Shown one piece after another: positions 49,850 through 59,670 of a stretch of DNA of 64,000 nucleotides. The translations under genes and the position numbers were made by a program. Source of the DNA: Doryteuthis pealeii (taxonomy: Eukaryota > Mollusca > Cephalopoda > Myopsida > Loliginidae); NCBI GenBank assembly GCA_023376005.1, contig CM042145.1, forward strand, positions 66,148,974 through 66,212,973, given 5' to 3'. Positions within the stretch are counted from its first letter, which is position 1. Each line of letters begins with the position of its first letter. The notes below the pieces were generated by a model, which made no database searches, had not been told where the DNA came from, and saw only the letters and a list, made by a program, of their open reading frames with translations.

Positions 49850-51168
49850 GGCCCTGTCATCTACCCCAGGTTCTAACACAACTGATTCTGACTCTGGGGA
49901 TTCTGGACAACAAGTCCGCACACGTGTTCTCCTTACCAGCTAAGTATTCAACAGAACAGTTGTAACCACTCAGCTTGATCGCCCACTGCTGTATTTTCTT
50001 GTTGGTCCACTCTGCCTCTAACAAGTGTTTCAGCGGCTTATGATAAAAAAAAAACAACAAAAGACAAAAAAGCAAAATGAAAATAAAAAAGACCCCCAAA
50101 AACAAAAGTTAAAGATACTCCTCCCCCCCCCAAAAAAAAAACCCAACAAACTCCCAACTAGTAACAAACAAAATGAAAATGAATAAAATAAATGAAAACA
50201 GAATACAAAAACTGAAGACGAAATTTAACAAAAAAACAAAAAAAACATGAAATTTAACAAAAAAACAAAAAACAAAAAAAAATTTTATTATTTTTTAATA
50301 AATAAAATAAATAAATAAAAAGGAAAAATATGAATTCCGAAAAAAAAAAAAATGAAGATGAAAAAAAAAACCACAATAAATTGAATATGAAATCTCTCCC
50401 CCCCCCCAAATTAAAAAAAGCAAAAATTGAAGATAACTGCATACATAATGGCGTACACCTCCTTTTCTATTATGGGCCATCTCTGTTGTATTTGCAGTTA
50501 GCTTGTGAGATAAAATATATATAGGTATCTCCTCGGGAATACCTGGGACAGGCCCTTCGCTATCAGGACAGGGTTGGGTTAAGACCGCCCCAACACACTT
50601 GTCACTAGCATCCATATGTAGAACTAGATGCTTACTTCAATCATGACAAGTCAACAGGGGGGTACCGCTGTTAACTGTTCCTTCTGACAATCGAATGTCT
50701 TCTGACAATCCTCTGTCCACTTGAACCTGGCATACTTCTTTGTTAGAGCTATCAGGGGTGTGGCTAGTCATGAGAAGGCTGGAACAAATCTACGATAATA
50801 CCCTATCATGCCTATGAAGCCTCTAACTTACTTCACCGTGGTTGGTTTAGGCAGATTTTGTATTATCTCGACCTTGTCCATATCTGGTTTGATCCGTTCT
50901 TTATTTATCATGAAGCCCAGGTATTTTGTTTCCTTTTTCAGGAACTGGCACTTCGGTAATTTCAATTTCAGGTTGTGCTGTCTCAACCTATTGAATACTT
51001 TTCTCAAGTGTCCCAAATGCTCTTCCGGCGATTTGGAAAACACCAAAATATCATCAAGGTAGGCCATGGCAAATCTCTCCATACCCTCTAAAACTATGGA
51101 CATCAGTTGGGTGAAAATGTCTGGAGCATTTAACAATCCAAACAGCATTACTTTAAAGTTAAACAGAC
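49850..51168 (-). pseudogene. Gypsy reverse transcriptase / RNase H, interrupted
   Basis: On the minus strand from 51168: LFNFKVMLFGLLNAPDIFTQ, then MERFAMAYLDDILVFSKSPE (YLDD is the RT catalytic box), HLRKVFNRLRQHNLKLKLPK, CQFLKKETKYLGFMINKERI, then with stops GFIGMIGYYRRFVPAFS and the RNase H start LHMDASDKCVGAVLTQPCPD. An A-rich insertion (50041-50430, + strand) splits RNase H; afterwards comes YHKPLKHLLEAEWTNKKIQQ, WAIKLSGYNCSVEYLAGKEN and TCADLLSRIPRV. The 5' side is cut by a Tc1 element. Dead, but readable over 1.3 kb. Confidence 0.85.
50041..50430. repeat. A-rich low-complexity insertion in the RNase H region
   Basis: About 390 bases dominated by AAAACAAAAA, AAATGAAAAT and AATAAATAAATAAA words, with two C-runs (50121-50130, 50398-50407). 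It replaces the RNase H stretch between SYLQ and YHKPLK of the flanking frame. No terminal repeats identified. Confidence 0.7.
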
Positions 51169-51171
51169 CTA

Positions 51172-52481
51172 CACTCGTGAACAAAATAAATGGGACAAGC
51201 AAGTATTATACATTTTATTGTACAAAAAGCTAAATTAAACAAAATACAAAAACAAGTCTTATATACACAGAACAAGACATTTACTTTAATAAATGCTTAG
51301 TATGGAATCGCTTTCCCCTTTGATTTCTTTAAAAGATTAATCCTTTTAACCATGCTCTCAACCAACTTGGAGCACTGTGAAGAGGGGATGCTATTCCATT
51401 CATTTTGCAGAGCTTCCCACAGTTTTTCTTTGTTCGAAAAAGTTCTTCCAGCCAATGCACGAGATATTATGGCCCAAATATTCTCGATTGGGTTTAAATC
51501 GGGGCTTTGGCCAGGCCAAAACATCACATCAATTGAATTATCGGCAAGCCATTTCTTAGTGACTTTAGCGGTGTGTGCAGGTGCATTATCTTGTTGAAAA
51601 ATAATGTTATGGGATACTCCCAGCTTCTGGATACTTGGAAACAGTCCTGTTTCTAATATTCGAATGTATTCCTTTGCATTGATTGACGCCTCACATCTAA
51701 TAAGTTCCCCAACTCCTGCGGCATTAAAAGTTCCCCATACCAAAGTTCCCCATACCATTATCCCTCCATTCCCGTGTTTCACTGTCGTTTTTATGCAATT
51801 TGGTGATAATCTTTCTCCGGATCTTCGAATGCAGCGTTCGGGAGCATCACTAAAAAGACAAAATCTTGATTCATCGGACCAAAAAACATTCCTAAACCAT
51901 TCTGTATCTTTCTTGCCATAACACGAGACAAATTTATTTCTATCATTGATGTTCTTCTTAGATAATAATGGCTTCTTTGTGCACCGTTTTGAAGAAAATC
52001 CCATTTCCTTCAATCATCTAGATATTGTCATTCTAGAAATGGAATTTTCATCCGATGTTTTGAATTGTTTGCTATGGTCAACATAAGTTTTCTTTCGGTC
52101 CTTCAAAACAGTCATTTTAAGCCTGTGGTCGTCTTTCACAGTGGATGCTCTAGGGCGACCAGATCCAGATTTCCTTTTTACCGAACCTTCGATTTTGAAC
52201 CTTTGACCAATTCGCTTCACAGCAGAGAGAGATGTTGTCACATTTTCTTTTTTCAAAATATTATACTGCCTTGATCCTGCAATTCGGTTTTTCATATACT
52301 CGCCCAGATGCGGTCTTAACTTTTTAGGACTCATTTTTACCACTAAATTATTATATACTATAATATTAATGATCTGAAAAATAGGAATTTGCAGTTAAAT
52401 TTCAGTAAATTCCTGAAAAATATCAAAAAATCTATTTTCTTCCTTCTTTCAATCTTGGCCCATTTTTTCTGTTCACGAGTG
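51172..52481 (-). mobile_element. Tc1-like transposon, 1310 bp
   Basis: CACTCGTGAACAAAATAAAT at 51172 is matched at the other end by the complement of TTTTTTCTGTTCACGAGTG (ending 52481), with TA on both outer sides (51170-51171 and 52482-52483). The left flank is the gypsy RT; the right flank is the HypA fragment. The inverted repeats are short (about 25 bases) and imperfect. Confidence 0.9.
51297..52343 (-). pseudogene. Tc1-type transposase with one in-frame stop
   Basis: Starts at the ATG at 52343 (a later Met at 52334 is possible). The N-terminus has two helix-turn-helix parts with the linker KRKSGSGRPRAST. Catalytic blocks: VFWSDESRFCLF (first Asp), IIFQQDNAPAHTAKVTKKWL (second Asp) and WPGQSPDLNPIENIWAIISR (Glu in PIEN). 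I count 34 residues between the second Asp and the Glu, the classic DD34E form. A single TGA stop at about 52014-52016 splits the frame after MTISR. The segment VWGTL/VWGTF is a 15-bp tandem duplication (near 51735), adding five residues to the catalytic core. Otherwise the frame is complete to 51297. Confidence 0.9.
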
Positions 52482-52483
52482 TA

Positions 52484-52735
52484 GTATGTTCAATCAAGTT
52501 TTATAGGATTTTGCAGTGAAAGAATATGATCCGACTGAAGAAGTGAAACATGTTCAGTAAATGGTACTGTGGCATCCTTTCTTCCTTCAGTGTATGTAGC
52601 CAGATTTACTTCTGTTCACTCCAATATTATTTTCCTTGTTCTTTTCATAGATGTACCTGCAATTTTAGAGGAACTAATTTTAATTCGTGTAAGACAGACA
52701 TTGTTTTGGATTATTATACCATTTGTATTGTGGCT
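52484..52735 (-). pseudogene. HypA family fragment, second copy
   Basis: Nearly the same as 26583-26831: ATVPFTEHVSLLQSDHILSL on the minus strand. It again leads directly into the 41-bp minisatellite on its right side. The piece is cut on the left by the Tc1 element. Confidence 0.5.
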
Positions 52736-53655
52736 TGTCCCATTTCCAGATTAAGTCTCCTCACCAAAATCATTATCGTCCCATGTCCAGATAAAGTCTC
52801 CTCACCAAAATCATTATTGTCCCATGTCCAGATAAAGTCTCCTCACCAAAATCATTATTGTCCCATGTCCAGATAAGTCTCCTCACCAAAATCATTATTG
52901 TCCCATCCAGATGTTCCAGATAAAGTCTCCTCCCCAAAATCATTATTGTCCCATGTCCATATAAAGTCTCCTCACCAAAATCATTATTGTCCCATTTCCA
53001 GATAAAGTCTCCTCCCCAAAATCATTATTGTCCCATGTCCAGATAAAGTCTCCTCACCAAAATCATTATTGTATGTCCAGATAAAGTCTCCTCACCAAAA
53101 TCATTATTGTCCCATGTCCAGATAAAGTCTCCTCACCAAAATCATTATCGTCCCATGTCCATATAAAGTCTCCTCACCAAAATCATTATCGTCCCATGTC
53201 AGATAAAGTCTCCTCACCAAAATCATTATCGTCCCATGTCCATATAAAGTCTCCTCACCAAAATCATTATTCCCATGTCAAGATAAAGTCTCCTCACCAA
53301 ATCATTATTGTCTCATGTCCAGATAAAGTCTCCTCACCAAATCATTATTGTCCCATGTCCAGATAAAGTCTCCTCACCAAAATCATTATTGTCCATGTCC
53401 AGATAAAGTCTCCTCACCAAAATCATTATTGTCCATGTCCAGATAAAGTCTCCTCATCCCATGTCCCCTCACCAAAATCATTATTGTCCCATGTCCATAT
53501 AAAGTCTCCTCACCAAAATCATTATTGTCCCATGTCCATATAAAGTCTCCTCACCAAAATCATTATTGTCCATGTCCATATAAAGTCTCCTCACCAAATC
53601 ATTATTGTCCCATGTCCAGATAAAGTCTCCTCACCAAAATCATTATTGTCCCATA
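52736..53655. repeat. 41-bp minisatellite, about 22 copies (locus B)
   Basis: Same unit as loci A and C. Variants with GTCCATATAAAG instead of GTCCAGATAAAG and ATTATCGTCC instead of ATTATTGTCC are grouped in parts of the array (52740-52800, 53140-53280, 53490-53590), showing partial local homogenisation. A jumbled unit lies at 53455-53470. Confidence 0.95.
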
Positions 53656-53699
53656 CCAAAGTTATTGGAATACCTGGCTGGATAGTGGATGGAATGTTA

Positions 53700-54656
53700 C
53701 AATGCCATTGTTGCTCACTTAATCGGGTGAGAGTCTGTGGAGGTGTTGGAAGACCTGTTTTCGAAGAGTAGGGGGGATGTAGGGCCTAGGGATGTTTAGG
53801 CTGATGTCGCAGTATAATCTGTCGTCGCTAAAGGATGCTGGGAACTCCTGAAGTTTCAGGGACATATTCGTCAGAACGTCCTGCAGCGTTGAGTCGGACT
53901 TTTGTTTTTTAGCAATTAAGTCCGGACTCAAGGGATCGTTGCTGAGGGCGTTGATATCCGTTCGGGATAGCGTGTCTGCGACAGGGTTGTCCTTTCCCCT
54001 GACGTAGTAGTCCAAATATCTGATCTCACGAAGGATTTTTTCTTTTTCAGGGGCACCCTACAATATTTCTGTTTGTGGCCTACCCCTAAACACCTCCAAC
54101 ATTTTCTATTGGGACAATTTGCTTTTAAGTGTTCCTCTTGTTCACATATCCAACATCTTAGCCTACTGCGTCTTTTAACCAGGGCCACCCTCCCTCTTAT
54201 TCTTGGGGCGGCAGTTTCTTGACATGTGTCCCTCACCTCTACAGGTCCAACACACAAATGTTGGGTTAATCTGTAATTCTTTCTTTTGAGAAGGTACCCG
54301 CCATCTGTATCCTTTATCAAATACTTTCCCTGTCTGATCTCACAAGAGGTGTACTTGTCAGAGCTGGTATTCAATGCGGTCGTCAAAGACTTATGGTCGG
54401 TATATATTGTGAAGTCTCTACCTTCCAGTAAGTGCCGAAAATGTTTAATGGCCAAATAGATTGCCAGTAGTTCCTGAGAGAAGGTGCTATATCTCGTTTG
54501 GGCTGATGTAAATTTGGCCAAGAAGAAAGCAATGGGTTTGCACATGGAATCGATTTCCTGTTCAACCACTGCTCCTACCCCTGCGTCGGTTGTCAGGGAT
54601 ATCCTTATCTTCAGGTCGTCGTTGATGAATGAGAGTCTAGTGAAGTTCGCTAGCAT
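53700..54656 (-). pseudogene. Gypsy RNase H with gag insertion, duplicon copy B
   Basis: The counterpart of 33715-34713 with the same blocks (TTDAGVGAVVEQ, IYTDHKSL, then the two zinc knuckles). The downstream border differs: the frame ends near 53928 in one reading and VRGKDNPVADTLSRTDINAL continues in another. Here VADTLSR is intact, whereas copy A has VADTLFR. The direct repeat around the gag insertion is shorter on one side because of changes (CTGATCTCACGAAG at 54018). Confidence 0.85.
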
Positions 54657-55209
54657 GGTTTTCGCTGCTTATCCCTATCCATAATAAACTAAAATTGCCT
54701 CTAGGGTCAATTCTTTACCCATATATACAATGGTGTCCTATCCGACCACAAAAGTCACTGGATTGTGACAATACAAAATTGCCTCTTTTGACAAGAAAAG
54801 AGAATATTTACAATCTATTTCTGCGATTTGATACACATCACGTAAACTCCCTTTTTCCCCCTCTGCTAGGGTCAATTCTTTACCCAAACAGACAATCGTA
54901 TCCTATCCTGACCACATTCGGATCATTGGATAACTGATAACACCAACTGTGTGTTAGCTGGTAAATTCTAGCCTTCTTTTTCAAAGCCTCTACCTAGTGT
55001 TGAAATTCGGAGTCTTTTCCCCTGAAAATGGAAAACTTGGACGCATGTGCTGCTATTTTGATAGCCTGGTGGTGTGTTAAATTATCCCTATCCATAATAA
55101 ACTAAATAAATTAATGCCAGTAAGACAGATACACTAGTTACAACAATAACCAAAAAAAATGAAATAAATGTTCAGCCTACCTGGCAGGGACTGTCGTTGA
55201 TTTTCTTTT

Positions 55210-55550
55210 TTTGACTACCTATCATGTGGGACTTATTTTCTATCTATCAACTTTCTTGTAAGGCATTTACAGCCAGCTGGGCTGATTATGTTGATTATGA
55301 GTTATCTCCCTTGAACTGTTTCGGTTGTGAGAACTCTTTTCGGCTTGGTAGATATTACTATTGTCCTTCACTTTCATTAATTGGCATGGATGAACACGAT
55401 AGTAAGCTCCTCCATGGCGTACCAATACAGTTTGTCCTTCTTTCCCAAGAACAACTGCAGGACCTTTCCAACCTTTAAAATATTTTCTGCGATAATAAAC
55501 TTTATCACCATTATCATACACCACATCTGAATAAGTATGCACCTTATGTC
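55210..55550 (-). pseudogene. Gypsy integrase C-terminal fragment, copy B
   Basis: Same as 35270-35690: GDKVYYRRKYFKGWKGPAVV and VRHGGAYYRVHPCQLMKV. Bordered on the right by a shorter TA array (55557-55591). Confidence 0.8.
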
Positions 55551-55551
55551 T

Positions 55552-55592
<41 letters not shown>

Positions 55593-55893
55593 CCCTTTTA
55601 TTCTTATGAGAGACACTAATGTTTATGCCCTAATATTTAAATCTTGACTTACTTTCTTGAGTAACTGGCTGGTATCTTACTTTCTGGAGTAGTGCGAAAG
55701 AACTTCTCAACCGCATGTGAGGAAGCCCTCACCAAGTATCTTCACAGTATAAGGGATCGCGACTGACTACCAACTGTAAACTTCTTTCCCACCACCTTAA
55801 TTGGTCCCTGCCTCCTTTGCTCCTGGTTGTTAGTTCTCTCAGAACCTTCTCTCTCTCTCCCTTTCTTTCTTTCTTTTTTTTTTTTTTTCTTTT

Positions 55894-55925
<32 letters not shown>

Positions 55926-56085
55926 TGTATACTTCGGCAGCATTTTTTCTTTTAGACATGTTCTGTTAAACGCCACAGACAATTCAAGTCTGAGGAGTTT
56001 TTTTATGGTCCTTTCAATTTTCCTAGTGATCTTTTTCGTGTTTGGGTGGAGAAGTTGTAATAGTCCACCAAATCCTTGTTTTTTT

Positions 56086-56125
56086 CGAGCGCTTTCGGCT
56101 GGTTTATCAGCCATCATCAGGTGGG

Positions 56126-56126
<1 letters not shown>
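56086..56126 (-). ncRNA. Hammerhead-like half core (HH1), copy B
   Basis: CTGATGA, stem GGCTG/CAGCC and GAAA are conserved exactly as in copy A, although the neighbouring poly-T length differs. Confidence 0.45.

Positions 56127-56129
<3 letters not shown>

Positions 56130-56175
<46 letters not shown>
56130..56175. repeat. (TA)n array, unoccupied mariner site
   Basis: Uninterrupted TA for about 46 bases between GGTGGGGAA and TGAAATCTAAC, the two sequences that flank the mariner in copy A. Confidence 0.95.
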
Positions 56176-56180
<5 letters not shown>

Positions 56181-56215
56181 CTAACATTTTTGAAAAAAAC
56201 ATATGATGTTATATA

Positions 56216-56273
56216 ATTGCTGACAGAAATCTGTTTCGACCTGCTCGATAAACTGGTCATCATCAAGAGCAAC
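56216..56273 (-). ncRNA. Hammerhead-ribozyme-like motif (HH2), copy B
   Basis: Same stems and core as 37704-37761, including the extra T in CTTGATGA. Only about 90 bases separate it from HH1 here, because the mariner is absent, so the original element carried both motifs close together on one strand. Confidence 0.65.
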
Positions 56274-56669
56274 ATATTGAAAGATAGACGGGAAAAGAAA
56301 AAATAACCGTTAGAAGACTGTTTACAAACAAACACTATATTCAATGCTGGAATTTTTTTAAAAAATGCGTGTTCTGTTTTAAAAATAAAATAAATTTTAT
56401 TTTTAAATTTTTAAAAATCAGAAGCATTATAGTTCATAGTAAAACTCAAAAGAGTTTGTTGTAAAATTATATAAAAAGTGTATAGTGAGTATCAAAATTG
56501 TTCAGGATATATTCCAGCTATTAAAAATATAATATACAAGTCCACAGCGTAATTGAAGAAAGATGTAAAAGTTTCAAATCACTTGTGGTGTTGATAAATC
56601 CATAGTGTTGTAGATGAAAGTCTTCAGAGGTGTAGTATTTATATAGATGAAGGGTGGCTTACCGGTGAG

Positions 56670-56714
<45 letters not shown>

Positions 56715-56751
56715 CTGGAAGCTTGTGTATTGGGTCTCAGTCCTATTCTGG

Positions 56752-57371
56752 AGGAATTCATTTTCTGCTACTCCAACATTTTCTATTGGGACAATTTGCT
56801 TTTAAGTGTCCCTCTTGTCCACATATCCAACATTTTAGCCTACTGCGTCTTTTAACCAGGGCCACCCTCCCTCTTATTCTTGGGGCGGCCCTTGGACATT
56901 TCCCGATTTCAAATGTCCAGTATCCTGCGCATCTGGCTTTCTAGATCTAGGGCCCTCTCGAGGGACTCTCTCCCTCTTAGACTCCCTATCTCTTTTTCTC
57001 GAGGGGCAGTCTCTTGACATGTGTCCCTCACCTCTACAGGTCCAACACACAAATGTTGGGTTAATCTGTAATTCTTTCTTTTGAGAAGGTACCCGCCATC
57101 CGTATCCTATATCAAATACTTTCCCTTTCAGGTCGGCCTGTCTGGCCCAATCCTCACGTCTCCCATCCCTCTTAATTGGCTTTCTAACCATCTTCGGGAC
57201 CCTGCCACTTCTCCAAATTCCTGTTCTGAACTGGTGTTTATGTAGTTCTATGCGTAACAGTTCTGACTCCATAGCGCTAGCAGCAACTACAGCTTCAAAT
57301 ATCATTCTGGGTCTGATCCGGAGGACGTCTCTCTCTTAATTTCTTCATTCTTAAGGGCGTCCACAAAAAAG
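56752..57371 (-). pseudogene. Gypsy gag C-terminal part (zinc-knuckle type), displaced copy
   Basis: The minus strand reads FVDALKNEEIKRE, then AVVAASAMESELLRIELHKH, DWARQADLKGKVFDIGYGWR, NPTFVCWTCRGEGHMSRDCP (first knuckle C-x2-C-x4-H-x4-C), an Arg/Glu/Lys-rich linker, then RSRLKCWICGQEGHLKANCP-like sequence. It is joined upstream, after STVFSKIDF, to a reverse-transcriptase remnant, the reverse of normal gag-pol order. Nearly the same segment occurs at 59671-60312. Confidence 0.8.
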
Positions 57372-58130
57372 TCGATTTTTGAGAATACCGTGCTACCTTG
57401 TAATCCAGACGTGAAATCATGGATATGAGGTACAGGGTAACAGTCTGGGATTGTTGCTGCGTTCAATCTTCGGTATATTCAATATTCCGTGCCACCAGGT
57501 TTTAGTACGAGGTGTATTGGCGATGGATAAGGACTGTCGGAGGGACGTATGACGCCGTCTCTTAGTATCTCATCGAATTTTCTCTTGGCGTAGGCTAGTT
57601 TCTGCAATGTGAGTTGTCTTGGATGTGAGTATGCAGGTGGTCCGCTCGTCCTGATGTGGTGTTGAGTCTGATGGTTATCTGAATCAGCGTCTAAGCAAGG
57701 AGTCGTTATGTTTGCATACTGCTTCACAATATCCATGTACTTGCGACCATGGCAAGTTGCCACGCTGATTCCTGTGGTATTGTGGCATGTAGGGGTGCCT
57801 ATGACGTGAAGGTTAGTCATCGTGTGAGATAGGGTCCTAGTGCTCATGTGCACTGCCAGCTCGTAGTGTGCCAGGAAATCCGCGCCAAGGATGGGGATCT
57901 TCGCGTTGGCGAGTGTAAAGGTCCAGGTGAAGTCCCATCGCATGCCGATGTTCAGGGTGAGCTTTTTGTCTCCGTATGTTACTATGGTGGAACAATTGGC
58001 CACTTGTAGTTTGAACTGGATGGGCTTAGCGGAGGTGTCGTTGCTGTGAGGTATGGCGTGAGATGGCCGCACCTGTGTCTACAAGGAATTTCAACTTATT
58101 CCTCTGGTCCAACACATAGAACAGACGACA
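57372..58130 (-). pseudogene. Gypsy protease and reverse transcriptase N-terminus
   Basis: Protease first: VLDQRNKLKFLVDTGAAIS (58125-58070), the aspartic protease DTGA box. After a shift: KPIQFKLQVANCSTIVTYGD, LTLNIGMRWDFTWTFTLANA, KIPILGADFLAHYELAV (the ILG.DFL flap-end block). A linker follows, then LTLQKLAYAKRKFDEILRDG, VIRPSDSPYPSPIHLVLKPG, and across a stop RLNAATIPDCYPVPHIHDFT and STVFSKIDF, where it meets the gag piece. So the RT is truncated in its palm. Related to 27002-27405. Confidence 0.85.
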
Positions 58131-58419
58131 TCAAGAGCTTGAACTACCGAGTGAATCCGTCGCCGCGATTCTCCGGTTTAGTCGTTTCTCTGTCCCAGTC
58201 GGTGGTTACTGGGAAGATGGCAGTTCTTAGCATCGTCGCCAAAAGTTTGATGGTACCAGCACATGTTCAGGTCAAAGTTGGTCCGTTCTCGGCTGGGTGT
58301 GCGTCTTCAGTACCAGTGAGGTGTTGGGCTCCTCTCGCGTCGCTCCAAGATGAGTTGGATTTCTCACATCTGCTTGGTTAATTCGGCGATTGCCTTATTC
58401 GTGGCAGTCTTGTCCAGAA
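58131..58419. other. Gag-pol linker remnant
   Basis: Matches 27540-27790 (minus-strand words such as ARGAQHLTGT and PAENGPTLT), joined at TCGTGGCAGTC to unrelated sequence. No intact frame. Confidence 0.6.
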
Positions 58420-59377
58420 TCATTCTTCGAAAATGTTTAGCGATGTTTGCACGTCCCTATATCGGTTTCCGTCAATTTTGAAGAAGTCTTTTTTCTGTCT
58501 TATTTGTTCAAAAACTGGCGTTACTTGTGCAGTGCTCATGTCTATTCCAGATTCCCATGCAGTAGGTTTGCTGTTTCCTATTGACGAAGTAATTAGTGAT
58601 GGTTCAGAAACCATAGAACCTTGAATGACTAAATTTCCTTGTGCCATTATATTTGTTATTGGTTTACGAAGTAAACTGTGGTTGTTCCATACATGCGTGA
58701 ATGAGTCTCCTTGACATAGTTGTTTAACCTCAGAAACCATAGAACCTTGATTATATTTGTTATTGGTTTACGAAGTAAACTGTGGTTGTTCCATACATGC
58801 GTGAATGAGTCTCCTTGACATAGTTGTTTAACCTCAGAAACCATAGAACCTTGAATGACTAAATTTCCTTGTGCCATTATATTTGTTATTGGTTTACGAA
58901 GTAAACTGTGGTTGTTCCATACATGCGTGAATGAGTCTCCTTGACATAGTTGTTTAACCTCAGAAACCATAGAACCTTGATTATATTTGTTATTGGTTTA
59001 CGAAGTAAACTGTGGTTGTTCCATACATGCGTGAATGAGTCTCCTTGACATAGTTGTTTAACCTCAGAAACCATAGAACCTTGAATGACTAAATTTCCTT
59101 GTGCCATTATATTTGTTATTGGTTTACGAAGTAAACTGTGGTTGTTCCATACATGCGTGAATGAGTCTCCTTGACATAGTTGTTTAACCTCGGGCATTTC
59201 TCTCCAATCGTGTAACTCAATCATTTTAATGTCAGTGCTTTCCCTGTCTGCGTTAATGTCGCCTGTGTTTGGTAGTTGGTTTAGTAGTTGAATTGGCGCT
59301 CCGTAGTTGTATTTATTCTTTTCTCTGAGTGTCTTGGTTACATGCAATTGTTCTTTTGCAATGCAATTTTTGTGCAA
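58420..59377 (-). pseudogene. Uncharacterised gene fragment (HypC) containing an expanded tandem repeat
   Basis: The minus frame opens near 59377 (MHKNCIAKEQLHVTKTLREK), then LLNQLPNTGDINADRESTDI, MIELHDWREMP. The repeated 42-residue unit (EVKQLCQGDSFTHVWNNHSL, LRKPITNIMAQGNLVIQGSM) follows. It ends with a unique part SIGNSKPTAWESGIDMSTAQ, VTPVFEQIRQKKDFFKIDGN, YRDVQTSLNIFEE. The frame breaks inside the array because every second unit lacks 22 bases. I do not recognise the family. It separates a gag-pol linker from a gag copy, so it was inserted or carried by a TE. Confidence 0.45.
58605..59190. repeat. Higher-order tandem repeat, units 126-104-126-104-126 bp
   Basis: Units start at CAGAAACCATAGAACCTTGA at 58605, 58731, 58835, 58961 and 59065. 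Units 2 and 4 lack the same 22 bases after CCTTGA (AATGACTAAATTTCC...). The long unit is 42 codons, the short one is out of frame. So a long+short pair (230 bp) was multiplied as a block. Units are nearly identical, suggesting recent expansion or gene conversion. Confidence 0.95.
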
Positions 59378-59670
59378 TTATACACCACTTAACAAAGGAC
59401 GGAAAACAGTTCCTTCCAATTGTTCGTGCTACGTTCGAATCTGTGATTCTAGTTCAGGGGATTCCTCTAACATCTATAGTCTCACATTACAACCCTCTCC
59501 TTTCCATCCATTTGGTAATTTTCAATGAGGTATCAACTTTGGTTCTTATTTGTCACAACCATTCGTCGTCCAGCTTGACTTTAGGTTTTTCTTTATTTGC
59601 AATGTAATAGGCTACTGTAGTAGCTGATTTGCTGATTACACCCCACTACAAAGAATTGTTTTCTTTTCTG
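59378..59670. other. Spacer with a 124-bp repeat scrap
   Basis: 59485-59560 (CTCCTTTCCATCCATTTGGT, TCAACTTTGGTTCTTATTTG) is the end of the 124-bp repeat family. Otherwise no gene. Confidence 0.5.

Larger units (their letters stand above)
53677..56751. repeat. Duplicon copy B (3.07 kb), without the mariner
   Basis: Collinear with 33708-38177. It lacks the mariner insertion in the TA array and retains 56 bases (56318-56379 region) missing in copy A. The right end (GGGTCTCAGTCCTATTCTGG) is joined directly to AGGAATTCATTTTCTGCTAC, a gag fragment edge also seen at 59671. Confidence 0.95.

Noticed and set aside
58605..59190. CRISPR-like regularly spaced repeats
   Set aside because: Units are directly adjacent, 104 or 126 bp long, without unique spacers, and the context is a eukaryotic TE region.
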